A program made the translations under genes and the position numbers. The notes under the pieces are model-generated. The model was not told the origin of the DNA. It was given only the letters and a program-made list of their open reading frames with translations, and did no database searches. From an uncultured Oscillospiraceae bacterium (GTDB taxonomy: Bacteria; Bacillota; Clostridia; Oscillospirales; Oscillospiraceae): a stretch of 23,597 nt of DNA. The DNA lies in assembly GCA_934630495.1 (NCBI GenBank), contig CAKTVW010000036.1, positions 1 through 23,597 on the forward strand, given 5' to 3'. Shown piece after piece: positions 7,450 through 14,254 of this stretch. Numbering within the stretch: position 1 is the first letter of the stretch; each line of letters begins with the position of its first letter.

Positions 7450-7464
7450 TCGGCTACCTCCCGC

Positions 7465-8298
7465 TCATTCCACGACGACGGTCAGAATGACCGTATAGGT
7501 CAGGCCGGACTTGGGATTGGTATAGGAGAAGCGGACGTCGTAATCGCCCCGTTTGGAGGTGTCGACCTCGCCGTCGATGCGGATATCCGCCGGGTCGACC
7601 TTTGCGCCGTTGGCCGTTTCCCGCGCGCTGACGATATAACTGCGAAGGTCCTCCGTTTCCAGCGGCGTATCAAGATCGGCATAGATCAGATACTCGGAAA
7701 GACGGATCACGGGATGCTGGGCGGTGATATTTTCGATCATGACCTTCAGGTTGACGATCGAGATATCGCCCGTGGAATTGATGACCTGCACGGTCAGCGG
7801 ATATTCTCCGGGCGCGGCGTTGGTCAGCGAGGAGGTGCCGACGCGGATGCGGGAGCTGATGTCGCCGTCGAGCACGTCGTAGGCCGTCAGACGGCCCTCG
7901 AGCGAAATGACGCTGTTGACGTTGTAGATCAGCGGCTGCGACAGGGAGAAGCGCGGCTTACGGTAGTCGGTGTAGTAGACCGTGCGGGTGTAGGTGCAGA
8001 AGTTGGAGGCCGAGTCGAACACGGCATAGTATGCTGTAGCGGTATTGGGGCCGGTGAGCTGAGAGACGCGGCGCACGATGATGTGCTCGGTCAGATCGCC
8101 GTCGCGGTCGTCGCGGGCGGTCAGACCGCTGCAAAGCTCCTTGTCCGTGGCGGACACGCTGACATATAGCGGCTCGCCGTCGCAGTAGATCATCGGCGGG
8201 GTATGGTCCTCCGCAAGGCGGTCGTAGGCAAACACCACCGAGAAGGAGACGGCCAGCACCAGAAACAGCGTAATTACGATAACCTGCAAATTTCTCAT
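7465..8298 (-). CDS. Membrane-anchored Ig-like (DUF5011-type) surface protein
   Basis: This 277-residue protein has an N-terminal hydrophobic anchor at about 5-24 (VIVITLFLVLAVSFSVVFA). The rest is an extracytoplasmic beta-rich region of about three Ig/cadherin-like repeats. Two repeats carry the motifs DDRDGDLTEHI and YDVLDGDISSRI, typical of DUF5011-like domains in cell-surface proteins. No sortase signal or catalytic residues are visible. The ATG overlaps the stop of the phosphatase gene (ATGA), so the pair is coupled, and the first kinase gene follows 15 bases later. An earlier in-frame start would give a 31-residue polar leader and is unlikely. I infer a role at the envelope alongside the Wzz modules. 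A function in polymer attachment or assembly is a guess. Confidence 0.8.
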   Translation of the reverse strand: MRNLQVIVITLFLVLAVSFSVVFAYDRLAEDHTPPMIYCDGEPLYVSVSATDKELCSGLTARDDRDGDLTEHIIVRRVSQLTGPNTATAYYAVFDSASNFCTYTRTVYYTDYRKPRFSLSQPLIYNVNSVISLEGRLTAYDVLDGDISSRIRVGTSSLTNAAPGEYPLTVQVINSTGDISIVNLKVMIENITAQHPVIRLSEYLIYADLDTPLETEDLRSYIVSARETANGAKVDPADIRIDGEVDTSKRGDYDVRFSYTNPKSGLTYTVILTVVVE

Positions 8299-9044
8299 AT
8301 GGGATCCTCGATTTTTCTGGAGATTCGTCGGTCGGAAAGAATGCGCGCGGGGTTCTGCTCCAGCAGGAGCCGGACGTATGCCGGGGCGCAATAGCGCTCA
8401 AGCACGGGAAGCAGGGACTGAAAGCCCGAGGGGCGGTAATAGGTGTCGTGGGCGTCGCTGGCGATAACGTCGGCAAAGCCGCGCCGCAGCAGGAGCATGG
8501 ACGTCTCGTAGGCGCCGTCGCCGAGCCTGTGCAGGAGGCTGCCCTTGTTGAGCTGAAGCAGGCAGCCCTCGGAGAACCAGTGCATCGCCAGCTCCGGCGC
8601 GGCCTGCACGGCATCGTAACGCTCCGGGTGCGCGACGACGGGCGTCAGTCCGTATTCCGCGATCATGCCCAGCAGGCGGGTGATCTCGTCTCCGGGCGAG
8701 CCGAAGTCGAACTCCACCAGCAGATAGTGCGAGTGGTTCAGCGTGACAAGACGCCGATGTGCCAAAAGCGTCCGCAGATTATCCGGGTGCGCAAAGACCT
8801 CCGCGCCGGGAAGCACCTTCAGCGGGATGCGGTGCTGCCGCAGCAGCGCACGGAACATGGCCAGACGGCGGTCGTAGCCGCGTCCGCGATAATTGGGCAG
8901 TGCGCCGCGCAGATTGCAGTGCGGCGTGGCGACGACCGTGGTCACGCCGCTTCGGACGGCGTGCGCCGCCATTTTACAGGCTGTCTCTGCGTCATCCGCG
9001 CCGTCGTCGACCCACGGGATGATATGGCAGTGCAGATCGATCAT
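8295..9044 (-). CDS. CpsB/YwqE-type tyrosine-protein phosphatase (PHP family)
   Basis: This manganese-dependent phosphatase of the PHP superfamily is expected to dephosphorylate the Tyr tails of the BY-kinases. The 249-residue protein has the metal-binding motifs DLHCHIIPWVDDGADD at the N-terminus, VATPHCN, GAEVFA, VVAHPERY and ASDAHD. The length is typical (about 250). The ATG follows GGAGGG. It is the first gene of the operon and directly follows a promoter. Having the phosphatase first, then a surface protein, then two kinases, forms a compact phosphorylation cycle. No glycosyltransferase, flippase or polymerase gene lies in the operon. Confidence 0.92.
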   Translation of the reverse strand: MIDLHCHIIPWVDDGADDAETACKMAAHAVRSGVTTVVATPHCNLRGALPNYRGRGYDRRLAMFRALLRQHRIPLKVLPGAEVFAHPDNLRTLLAHRRLVTLNHSHYLLVEFDFGSPGDEITRLLGMIAEYGLTPVVAHPERYDAVQAAPELAMHWFSEGCLLQLNKGSLLHRLGDGAYETSMLLLRRGFADVIASDAHDTYYRPSGFQSLLPVLERYCAPAYVRLLLEQNPARILSDRRISRKIEDPI

Positions 9045-9091
9045 ATCATCCCTCCACGGCGATGCTCTGCATAATACATATACTTAGTTAT

Positions 9092-9120
9092 ATTTTATCA
9101 TTATCCGACAGGAATTTCAA
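9092..9120 (-). promoter_or_regulatory. Promoter of the phosphatase-kinase operon
   Basis: On the minus strand TTGAAA (9115-9120) and TAAAAT (9092-9097) are spaced by 17 bases. The leader to the CpsB-like ATG is about 45 bases. Confidence 0.75.
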
Positions 9121-9153
9121 CAGCAAAGTTTTCCATGTGAGAGATAAAACCGG

Positions 9154-9243
9154 TGGGGACGATGCGGCCGCCTCCGATATCCCTCATAGAGCGGCCTTCC
9201 CCAAGCCCGCCCTACGCAGAAATCTCGGTTCCGCGCAGGCGGG
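9154..9243. other. Structured intergenic segment, possible small RNA
   Basis: The segment lies between two divergent promoters. It contains two adjacent hairpins. One pairs TGGGG (9154-9158) with CCCCA (9199-9203) and GGCCGC (9166-9171) with GCGGCC (9191-9196). The other pairs CCCGCC (9206-9211) with GGCGGG (9238-9243). I recognise no RNA family, no clear promoter of its own and no good open frame. It may be an unlisted small RNA or simply GC-rich spacer. Confidence 0.3.
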
Positions 9244-9244
9244 T

Positions 9245-9291
9245 GTGCCGCGTATTTTTCGGTTGCGCGGCACGGAAAATTGTGCTATGAT
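9245..9291 (+). promoter_or_regulatory. Promoter with inverted repeat over the -35 box
   Basis: TTGCGC (9263-9268) and TATGAT (9286-9291) are spaced by 17 bases. A perfect 8-bp inverted repeat, GTGCCGCG (9245-9252) and CGCGGCAC (9266-9273), overlaps the -35 box. It could be an operator or an RNA stem. Confidence 0.55.
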
Positions 9292-9323
9292 AGAGGCGAG
9301 AGACAAAGAGAGGGTGGTTCTGC

Positions 9324-10490
9324 TTGGCGCGTCTTTTCAATCTGATGTACAGCGGTTCTCCGTTGCTTCCGTGTGCGCTGGTGCTTGCGGCGGCGGTCGC
9401 CTGCTTCGGCATTCCGGCATACTTTATCTCCCTGCGCCCGAAAAAGGGAACGACGGAATGGATGACCCGCATCGATCCGCCGCATTTTTCCGCTCTGCCC
9501 GCTGCAAGGCTTCGTCCGATGGACGCGGTATGGGCGCTGCTGGCCGCTTTCAGCGCGGCGGCGCTGCAATTTTCGCTGCGCATTGCGGCACTGTTTCTCT
9601 ATCACAGGGCAAAAAGCGAACTGTTCCCCGTCGTTTGCCGCTATCTGACCGTTCAGCTTGCGCTGACGGCGGCCTTTGCCGTCGCGGTCTACCTGCTTCT
9701 GCGGGTGCTTTTTTCCGGCCCGAAGGCCGCGATCCTGCTGGCGGTGACGGGTGCGCTGCTGCAGGGCACTTCGATCGGAACGTCGACGGCGGTCGTGCTG
9801 TCGCTGCTGTTCCTGTACTGCTGGCTGAGCGCCCCGGCCGACGCGCCGCTTCTGCCGAGCGGTCTGTGGCTGGTGCTGTCGGGCGGCTGCTTCGCGGCGG
9901 CGGTGCTGCTGCGCTGGGCCTGCGTGTGGCTTCTGCCGATCTATATCTGCTCCTACGTCGCCGGACGCGTCTGCCGCTGGCGGCGCGGCGACCCGGAAAA
10001 TCGGGTGGGCAGACTGATCGCCTCCGTCGTGTCGGTCTTCGTGCTGACGGCAGTCGGCGGACTTCTTATGATCGGCATCGGCGCTCTGCGAAACGGCCGC
10101 TTCAACCTCGTTGAGCTGTTTTCCGCAGGCGCTGTCGAAAAAATGCTGCCGCTCCTCGAGACAAGAATGCGTCTTCTGGTCAGACCGCTGCACTTCCGCG
10201 CCTCCGTGCGCGTGACGGACGCGCTCCTGTTCCTGACCGGCTGCGCGGCTTGGGTCTGCGTGCTGCACGGCGCATGGAAGCTGCGCGACACGCGCTGTCT
10301 GTGGCTGCTCCTGCTGCCGCTGCCGTTTGCGGCGGCGTGGCTCGTCGGCGGCGTCTACCTTCTGAGCATCCCCATGCTGGCGGCTATCGGCTGGCAGTGG
10401 AAAACCTATATTTTAAGAGATCGCACCTTCTGCGCCGGACTTTCCATGGCGGTCCTGCTGGTCTGCTACGGCGCACTGCTGCTGATCTGA
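9324..10490 (+). CDS. Polytopic membrane protein, unknown function
   Basis: This 388-residue protein has about eight or nine hydrophobic helices spread over its length, including segments near residues 12-35, 65-90, 110-130, 135-170, 180-210, 235-255 and at the C-terminus. The arrangement recalls GT-C-like glycosyltransferases or PIG-M-type mannosyltransferases. I see no decisive DxD or ExD motif in the first loop, so this stays a guess. The start is TTG (9324) after AGAGAGGGTGG, and an ATG at 9345 is an alternative. It is followed at 16 bases by rpiB and probably co-transcribed with it from the promoter at 9263-9291. Confidence 0.7.
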   Translation: MARLFNLMYSGSPLLPCALVLAAAVACFGIPAYFISLRPKKGTTEWMTRIDPPHFSALPAARLRPMDAVWALLAAFSAAALQFSLRIAALFLYHRAKSELFPVVCRYLTVQLALTAAFAVAVYLLLRVLFSGPKAAILLAVTGALLQGTSIGTSTAVVLSLLFLYCWLSAPADAPLLPSGLWLVLSGGCFAAAVLLRWACVWLLPIYICSYVAGRVCRWRRGDPENRVGRLIASVVSVFVLTAVGGLLMIGIGALRNGRFNLVELFSAGAVEKMLPLLETRMRLLVRPLHFRASVRVTDALLFLTGCAAWVCVLHGAWKLRDTRCLWLLLLPLPFAAAWLVGGVYLLSIPMLAAIGWQWKTYILRDRTFCAGLSMAVLLVCYGALLLI

Positions 10491-10505
10491 ACGGAGGAGA
10501 ATCTT

Positions 10506-10943
10506 ATGAAAATTGCATTGGCCTGTGACCACGGCGGTCTGGAGCTGAAGCTCAAAATCAAGGAGCATCTGATCGAACGCGGCTTTGAGGTCGAGGATTT
10601 CGGCACGCACACGAAGGATAGCTGCGACTATCCCGACTATGCCGCGCCCGCCGCGAAGGCAGTCGCCTCCGGTGAATGCGATCGCGGCATTCTGGTCTGC
10701 ACGACGGGCATCGGCGTGTCCATCACCGCGAACAAGGTGCGCGGCATCCGCTGTGCGCTGCTGTCCGACACCGTTTCCGCGCGCATGACCCGCCAGCATA
10801 ACGACACCAACATGATGGCGCTCGGGCAGGGCGTCGTGGGGGAAAAGCTGGCGCTGGAGATCGTGGATATCTGGCTCGATACCGCCTTTGACGGCGGCCG
10901 TCATCAGCGGCGCATCGACAAAATGATGGCGCTTGAAAATTGA
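10506..10943 (+). CDS. rpiB: Ribose-5-phosphate isomerase B
   Basis: It interconverts ribose 5-phosphate and ribulose 5-phosphate in the pentose phosphate pathway. The 145-residue length is standard for the RpiB/LacAB family. Motifs are ACDHGGLELK at the N-terminus, the active-site Cys in VCTTGIGVSI, and RQHNDTNMMALG with the catalytic His. The family's usual CGTGIG here reads CTTGIG, a single substitution next to the active Cys. LacA/LacB-type or allose isomerases are related alternatives, but no sugar operon surrounds it. The start is set by GGAGGAG seven bases upstream. Confidence 0.94.
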   Translation: MKIALACDHGGLELKLKIKEHLIERGFEVEDFGTHTKDSCDYPDYAAPAAKAVASGECDRGILVCTTGIGVSITANKVRGIRCALLSDTVSARMTRQHNDTNMMALGQGVVGEKLALEIVDIWLDTAFDGGRHQRRIDKMMALEN

Positions 10944-10952
10944 TACGAACAG

Positions 10953-10989
10953 CGGGGCGGAGAGTTGATCTTTGCCCCGCGTCTGTTTT
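10953..10989 (+). terminator. Terminator after rpiB
   Basis: GCGGGGC (10953-10959) pairs with GCCCCGC (10975-10981) and is followed by GTCTGTTTT. It begins ten bases after the rpiB stop. Confidence 0.75.
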
Positions 10990-11012
10990 CTGTTCATCCT
11001 CTCGCCCGAAAC

Positions 11013-11063
11013 AATAACGCTCCCCGGCCGACGCTTACGATCGGTCCGGGGAGCGTTTTATTG
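11013..11063. terminator. Bidirectional terminator between convergent genes
   Basis: AACGCTCCCCGG (11016-11027) pairs perfectly with CCGGGGAGCGTT (11046-11057). The stem is flanked by ACAATA on the left and TTTATTG on the right, so a U-run can follow it in both directions. It backs up rpiB and ends the antiporter operon. Confidence 0.85.
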
Positions 11064-11106
11064 CGGGAGCGGCGCCGCACGGCAGCTGCCTATGTCGGCG
11101 CGGCGG

Positions 11107-12279
11107 TCACTTTGCGGTGATCTCGCCGGCTTTTTTCAGGAAGAATTTCGTCACGGCGGGGCCGATCAGCTCATAGATCAGCGTACCGCAGAGAATGACG
11201 GCGCGGATCTGCGGCGCGTGCTGCGGGACGACCTGCCCCGCGACCAGCGAAAGGCCGATGGCGACGCCCGCCTGCGGGATCAGGCACGGGCCGAGATAGA
11301 GCCGAACGGCCTTGTCGCACTTGCACATCAGTGCGCCGACGAGCGTACCGGCGTATTTACCGACCACGCGCAGGACAATGTAGATCACGCCGATGATACC
11401 GACGGTGGGCAGGATGCTGAGCTGCAGGTCCGCACCGGAGGCGACGAAGAACAGCATGAAGATCGGCGGCGTCACGCCGTCGCAGATATCCATGATCTCC
11501 TCGACATCCGACGAGAAATTGGCCACGACCGCGCCCATGGCCATGCAGAGCAGCAGATCGGACAGGCCGAGCCACTGAGAGATGCCCAGCCCGGCAAAGA
11601 CGAACGCGGCGATCAGGGACAGGCGGTTCCCCTTTTTCTTAAAGAAGCGCAGCGGCAGCAGGAAGATAAAGCCGAGCACCGCGCCCGCAACGATCGCGCC
11701 GCCGATCTCCTTGAGCGGAGAGAGCAGGGAGCTTGCCAGCGAAGCGCCGCCGTCGGTCATGGCCTGTGCCGCCGCCACGGACAGCGAGAACAGGATCAGC
11801 GCGGTGGCGTCGTCGATCGCGACGACGGCCAGCAGCGTCTCGGTCACGGGGCCTTTGGCCCGATACTGCTTGATGACCATGATCGTCGCGGCGGGAGCGG
11901 TGGCCGCAGCGACGGCGCCCAGCACCAGCGAGAACGGTACGCTCTGGCCGGAGACGATCAGGCCGGCCACGACGAACAGCACCGCGAAAAGCGATTCCAT
12001 GCAGGCGATGACGATCGGCGCGGCGCCGACGCGCTTAAAATAGCTGACCTTGAACTCATTGCCGATGGAGAAGGCAATAAAGCCCAGTGCAACCTTGGAA
12101 ATGATCTCGATCGAATCGAGAAAATCCCCGGAGAGCAGGCCGAGAACGCTCGGTCCGATCAGAAGTCCGGCGACCAGATAGCCCGTGACGTTCGGCAGAC
12201 GGATGTGCTTGGCCATGCGTCCGCAGAACATTCCGGCGAAGATCATGATCGCCAGATCCATCAGTGTATTCAGCTTCAT
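11107..12279 (-). CDS. CPA2-family cation/proton antiporter
   Basis: This 390-residue membrane protein has about 12 helices. The N-terminal block HIRLPNVTGYLVAGLLIGPSV is characteristic of the CPA2 (KefB/NapA-like) superfamily. The core helix carries the acidic pair in AVVAIDDATALILF, which binds the transported ion and proton. There is no C-terminal RCK/TrkA domain, so regulation must come from another protein. The likely candidate is the PII-like protein whose stop overlaps this ATG by four bases (ATGA). Whether Na+ or K+ is exported is not visible. The GTACG-rich C-terminal helices end in KKAGEITAK. Confidence 0.9.
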   Translation of the reverse strand: MKLNTLMDLAIMIFAGMFCGRMAKHIRLPNVTGYLVAGLLIGPSVLGLLSGDFLDSIEIISKVALGFIAFSIGNEFKVSYFKRVGAAPIVIACMESLFAVLFVVAGLIVSGQSVPFSLVLGAVAAATAPAATIMVIKQYRAKGPVTETLLAVVAIDDATALILFSLSVAAAQAMTDGGASLASSLLSPLKEIGGAIVAGAVLGFIFLLPLRFFKKKGNRLSLIAAFVFAGLGISQWLGLSDLLLCMAMGAVVANFSSDVEEIMDICDGVTPPIFMLFFVASGADLQLSILPTVGIIGVIYIVLRVVGKYAGTLVGALMCKCDKAVRLYLGPCLIPQAGVAIGLSLVAGQVVPQHAPQIRAVILCGTLIYELIGPAVTKFFLKKAGEITAK

Positions 12280-12611
12280 TTTCCCATCCCTTCCGCGTAA
12301 TCGATGGGAACGGTAAAGAGGATGCCGGTGTCGGGCTTGTTCAGGCCCCCGGTGACCTCGTTTACAATGGCGCTGACGGCGGCGACCTTCTCATCGGGAA
12401 TGACCATGAAAATGGTCTTGTTCTCCTTGTGCGCGGGGTTCATCAGCATCCGCAGTGAACCGAGAAAACGCAGCTCGTCGTGTGCCTCAAGCTCCTGCGC
12501 CATGCCCTTGCTGTCTAAGATCGTGGCGCCGGGGATGTTCTGCTTGCCGAATTTCGTAAGCATTCTGTCCAGACATTCGACCTTGTTCAGCACAATGATC
12601 AACAGCTTCAT
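12276..12611 (-). CDS. PII-like regulatory protein coupled to antiporter
   Basis: This 111-residue soluble protein resembles the GlnB/PII fold. It begins with strand MKLLIIVLNKVECLDRML, has GATILDSKGMA where PII proteins have GMTVxxVxGxG, and ends with GILFTVPIDYAEG, matching the PII signature GxIFVxPVxxA. The typical uridylylation Tyr of the T-loop is not evident, so it belongs to the PII-like rather than classical nitrogen group. PII-like proteins commonly trimerise, bind nucleotides and gate a neighbouring transporter. The start ATG at 12609-12611 has GGAGG at eight bases, and an upstream in-frame start lacks a site. It is the first gene of a two-gene operon. Confidence 0.75.
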   Translation of the reverse strand: MKLLIIVLNKVECLDRMLTKFGKQNIPGATILDSKGMAQELEAHDELRFLGSLRMLMNPAHKENKTIFMVIPDEKVAAVSAIVNEVTGGLNKPDTGILFTVPIDYAEGMGK

Positions 12612-12725
12612 AGCAATACCTCCGTATGATTCGGGCACGCTCCTTGCGGCCCTTTTCGGGGAAACGCGCGGCACATGCGGCGGCGTTTTGGCCGTCCGGG
12701 GCGCGCTGCCCTGATTCCGGAGGCT

Positions 12726-12754
12726 ATTTTAGCACTCTCGATCGCAAAAAACAA
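12726..12754 (-). promoter_or_regulatory. Promoter of PII-like/antiporter operon
   Basis: On the minus strand TTGTTT (12749-12754) and TAAAAT (12726-12731) are spaced by 17 bases. The leader to the ATG is about 108 bases. It contains a TCCGG/CCGGA stem and no riboswitch class that I recognise. Confidence 0.6.
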
Positions 12755-12835
12755 CTATATTTCCCAAGAAATACGCATTCCGTCGGCGCTTTTTCGCCGG
12801 AAGCCCGTTATGAAAGCATTTTTTCGGCGCAGCCC

Positions 12836-13888
12836 TCAGTTTTCTCCGAACAGAGACGCGACCGTCCTCTCCGTCAGCGCGGTCACGGCGTCAAAATCCA
12901 CAAACGGCCGCGCAAGCTGCTCCATGCGGTCATGAAGCTGCTTTGCGGCGCGGATATGGACGACCGAACGATACAGCAGCTCCGTGACGGTCTTCCCGCA
13001 AAATTCCAGCTCCCTGCGGCGGGCGGGCGGCAGCGTGGAGTCCAGATCGATGCGGCAGAAGCTCTCGCCGTCGTAGGAAAAATCGCGGCTCTCGCTGACG
13101 AACGCCGCGCCCGCCGAGGGCACCAGCAGATGCGTCGGCAGACCGTCGGGCAGGAGCGGACTGTAGCACACGATGCAGTCGTGTCCCTGCTCCGACGCGC
13201 GCTCGAACAGCGTTTGCAGCAGCCTCGGCGCAAGGCCGTAATTATCGCGCAGTACATAGATGCGCCCGCACAGTGCGGACGGCGTTTTCGTGCAGAATTG
13301 CAGGCCCTTCGGCGTGACGGCGGTGAGAAGGCGTCTTTTTACGCTTCCCTTTTCCTGCCGCGGGCGCAGCGCGGACAGCGCAAGACATTCGGCCAGCGCC
13401 TCCGCTTCCCCCCGATAGCACGGCTTCTCCGTCTCGGCGCGCACACAGTCCAGCAGACGGTCGGCGGCGGCAAGGCACGCCGTCACAAGGCGGTATTGCG
13501 CAGCGTTCTTTTCCTGCAGCGCGGCGATCTCCTCCTCGCTGCTCCGCATGGCGCTCCGATCGTAAAATTCCCCGAAGTTCAGATAGTTCATGCTCCCGCC
13601 GCAGATCTTCGGCTCCAGAACGTGCGGCGCGGTGCCGTCGACAAAGCCCAGCGACAGCGCGGGCACGAGCACGGCGTCCAGCGAATCCGGATCGGACGAG
13701 CACAGGATCTCCGAGACCTCCAACCCGCGCTCCCGCGCCGCGCGGGCGACGGCGCGCATGAAGGTCGATTTTCCGCAGCCCGAGCCGCCCTTTATCACGG
13801 TCAGCGACGAAAGCTCTCCCAGAAGCGAATCATAGTGCGAACGGAAGCCCTGCGGCGAGCAGGCCCCTAAGTAAAATACAGAATCCAT
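12836..13888 (-). CDS. Two-domain P-loop ATPase (PRK06851-like)
   Basis: This 350-residue cytoplasmic protein begins with a P-loop domain. Walker A is GGSGCGKST (residues 34-42), followed by CSSDPDSLDAVLVP and VDGTAPHVLEP, hallmarks of an uncharacterised Firmicute ATPase family I remember as PRK06851. The second half repeats the same layout: GRIYVLRDNYGLAPRLL where a second P-loop should be, then GHDCIVCYSPLLPDGLPTHL and VPSAGAAFVSE. The second Walker A has lost the GxxxxGKS pattern, so only the first domain should bind nucleotide. The start (13886-13888) follows GGAGG, and the longer frame has no site. The gene is divergent from the AbrB operon. No substrate or partner is known. Confidence 0.75.
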   Translation of the reverse strand: MDSVFYLGACSPQGFRSHYDSLLGELSSLTVIKGGSGCGKSTFMRAVARAARERGLEVSEILCSSDPDSLDAVLVPALSLGFVDGTAPHVLEPKICGGSMNYLNFGEFYDRSAMRSSEEEIAALQEKNAAQYRLVTACLAAADRLLDCVRAETEKPCYRGEAEALAECLALSALRPRQEKGSVKRRLLTAVTPKGLQFCTKTPSALCGRIYVLRDNYGLAPRLLQTLFERASEQGHDCIVCYSPLLPDGLPTHLLVPSAGAAFVSESRDFSYDGESFCRIDLDSTLPPARRRELEFCGKTVTELLYRSVVHIRAAKQLHDRMEQLARPFVDFDAVTALTERTVASLFGEN

Positions 13889-13944
13889 AAAACAGCCTCC
13901 TTCCCTATGTTGTATGCGCGGCACGCCGAAATGGTGAACAACGG

Positions 13945-13973
13945 TTGACAAACCGCGTGCGGTGCGCTACAAT
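13945..13973 (+). promoter_or_regulatory. Promoter of the abrB-type operon, with palindrome
   Basis: TTGACA (13945-13950) and TACAAT (13968-13973) are spaced by 17 bases. The -35 box lies inside the inverted repeat CGGTT-GACA-AACCG (13942-13955), a possible operator. The ATG is about 41 bases from the -10 box. Confidence 0.85.
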
Positions 13974-14014
13974 GATTCCCACAAATATGAAAAGTATGAT
14001 TTCGGAGGGACGCT

Positions 14015-14254
14015 ATGGCAGGAGGCAAGCATCTGCTGGGCCGTGCGCCGGGCCGTCAGATCTTCGGCACGGCCAAGGTCGGCGAACGCGGCCAGATCGT
14101 GATCCCGAAGGACGCGCGGGAGTATTTCGGCATTCGGCCGGGCGACACGCTGCTGATCCTCGGGGATGAAAAGAACGGGCTGCTGGTGACAAAGCCGGAG
14201 GTCCTGCACGACGTTGCAAAACAGATTTTCGATACGCTGGAGGAGGAAACATGA
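14015..14254 (+). CDS. AbrB/SpoVT-family transcriptional regulator
   Basis: This 79-residue protein carries a swapped-hairpin AbrB DNA-binding domain at about residues 18-62 (GTAKVGERGQIVIPKDAREYFGIRPGDTLLIL is the region, with key residues VGERGQIVIPK and GIRPGD). The short C-terminal extension, about 63-79, is helical and acidic. Such proteins act as dimers and often repress their own operon. AGGG lies shortly before the ATG. Its ATGA stop overlaps the start of the next gene by four bases. The palindrome over the operon's -35 box would be a natural binding site, though this is inference. A role as a toxin-antitoxin antitoxin is unlikely because the partner is an enzyme. Confidence 0.88.
   Translation: MAGGKHLLGRAPGRQIFGTAKVGERGQIVIPKDAREYFGIRPGDTLLILGDEKNGLLVTKPEVLHDVAKQIFDTLEEET

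Noticed and set aside
5974..8169. A 731-codon plus-strand open frame opposite the kinase and Ig-like genes
   Set aside because: It is antisense to two or three genes with full motifs, and is an artefact of GC-rich codon bias.
12612..12725. A riboswitch (for example c-di-AMP type) in the antiporter operon leader
   Set aside because: The leader is GC-rich with one weak stem, and I could not find the conserved core of any known class.
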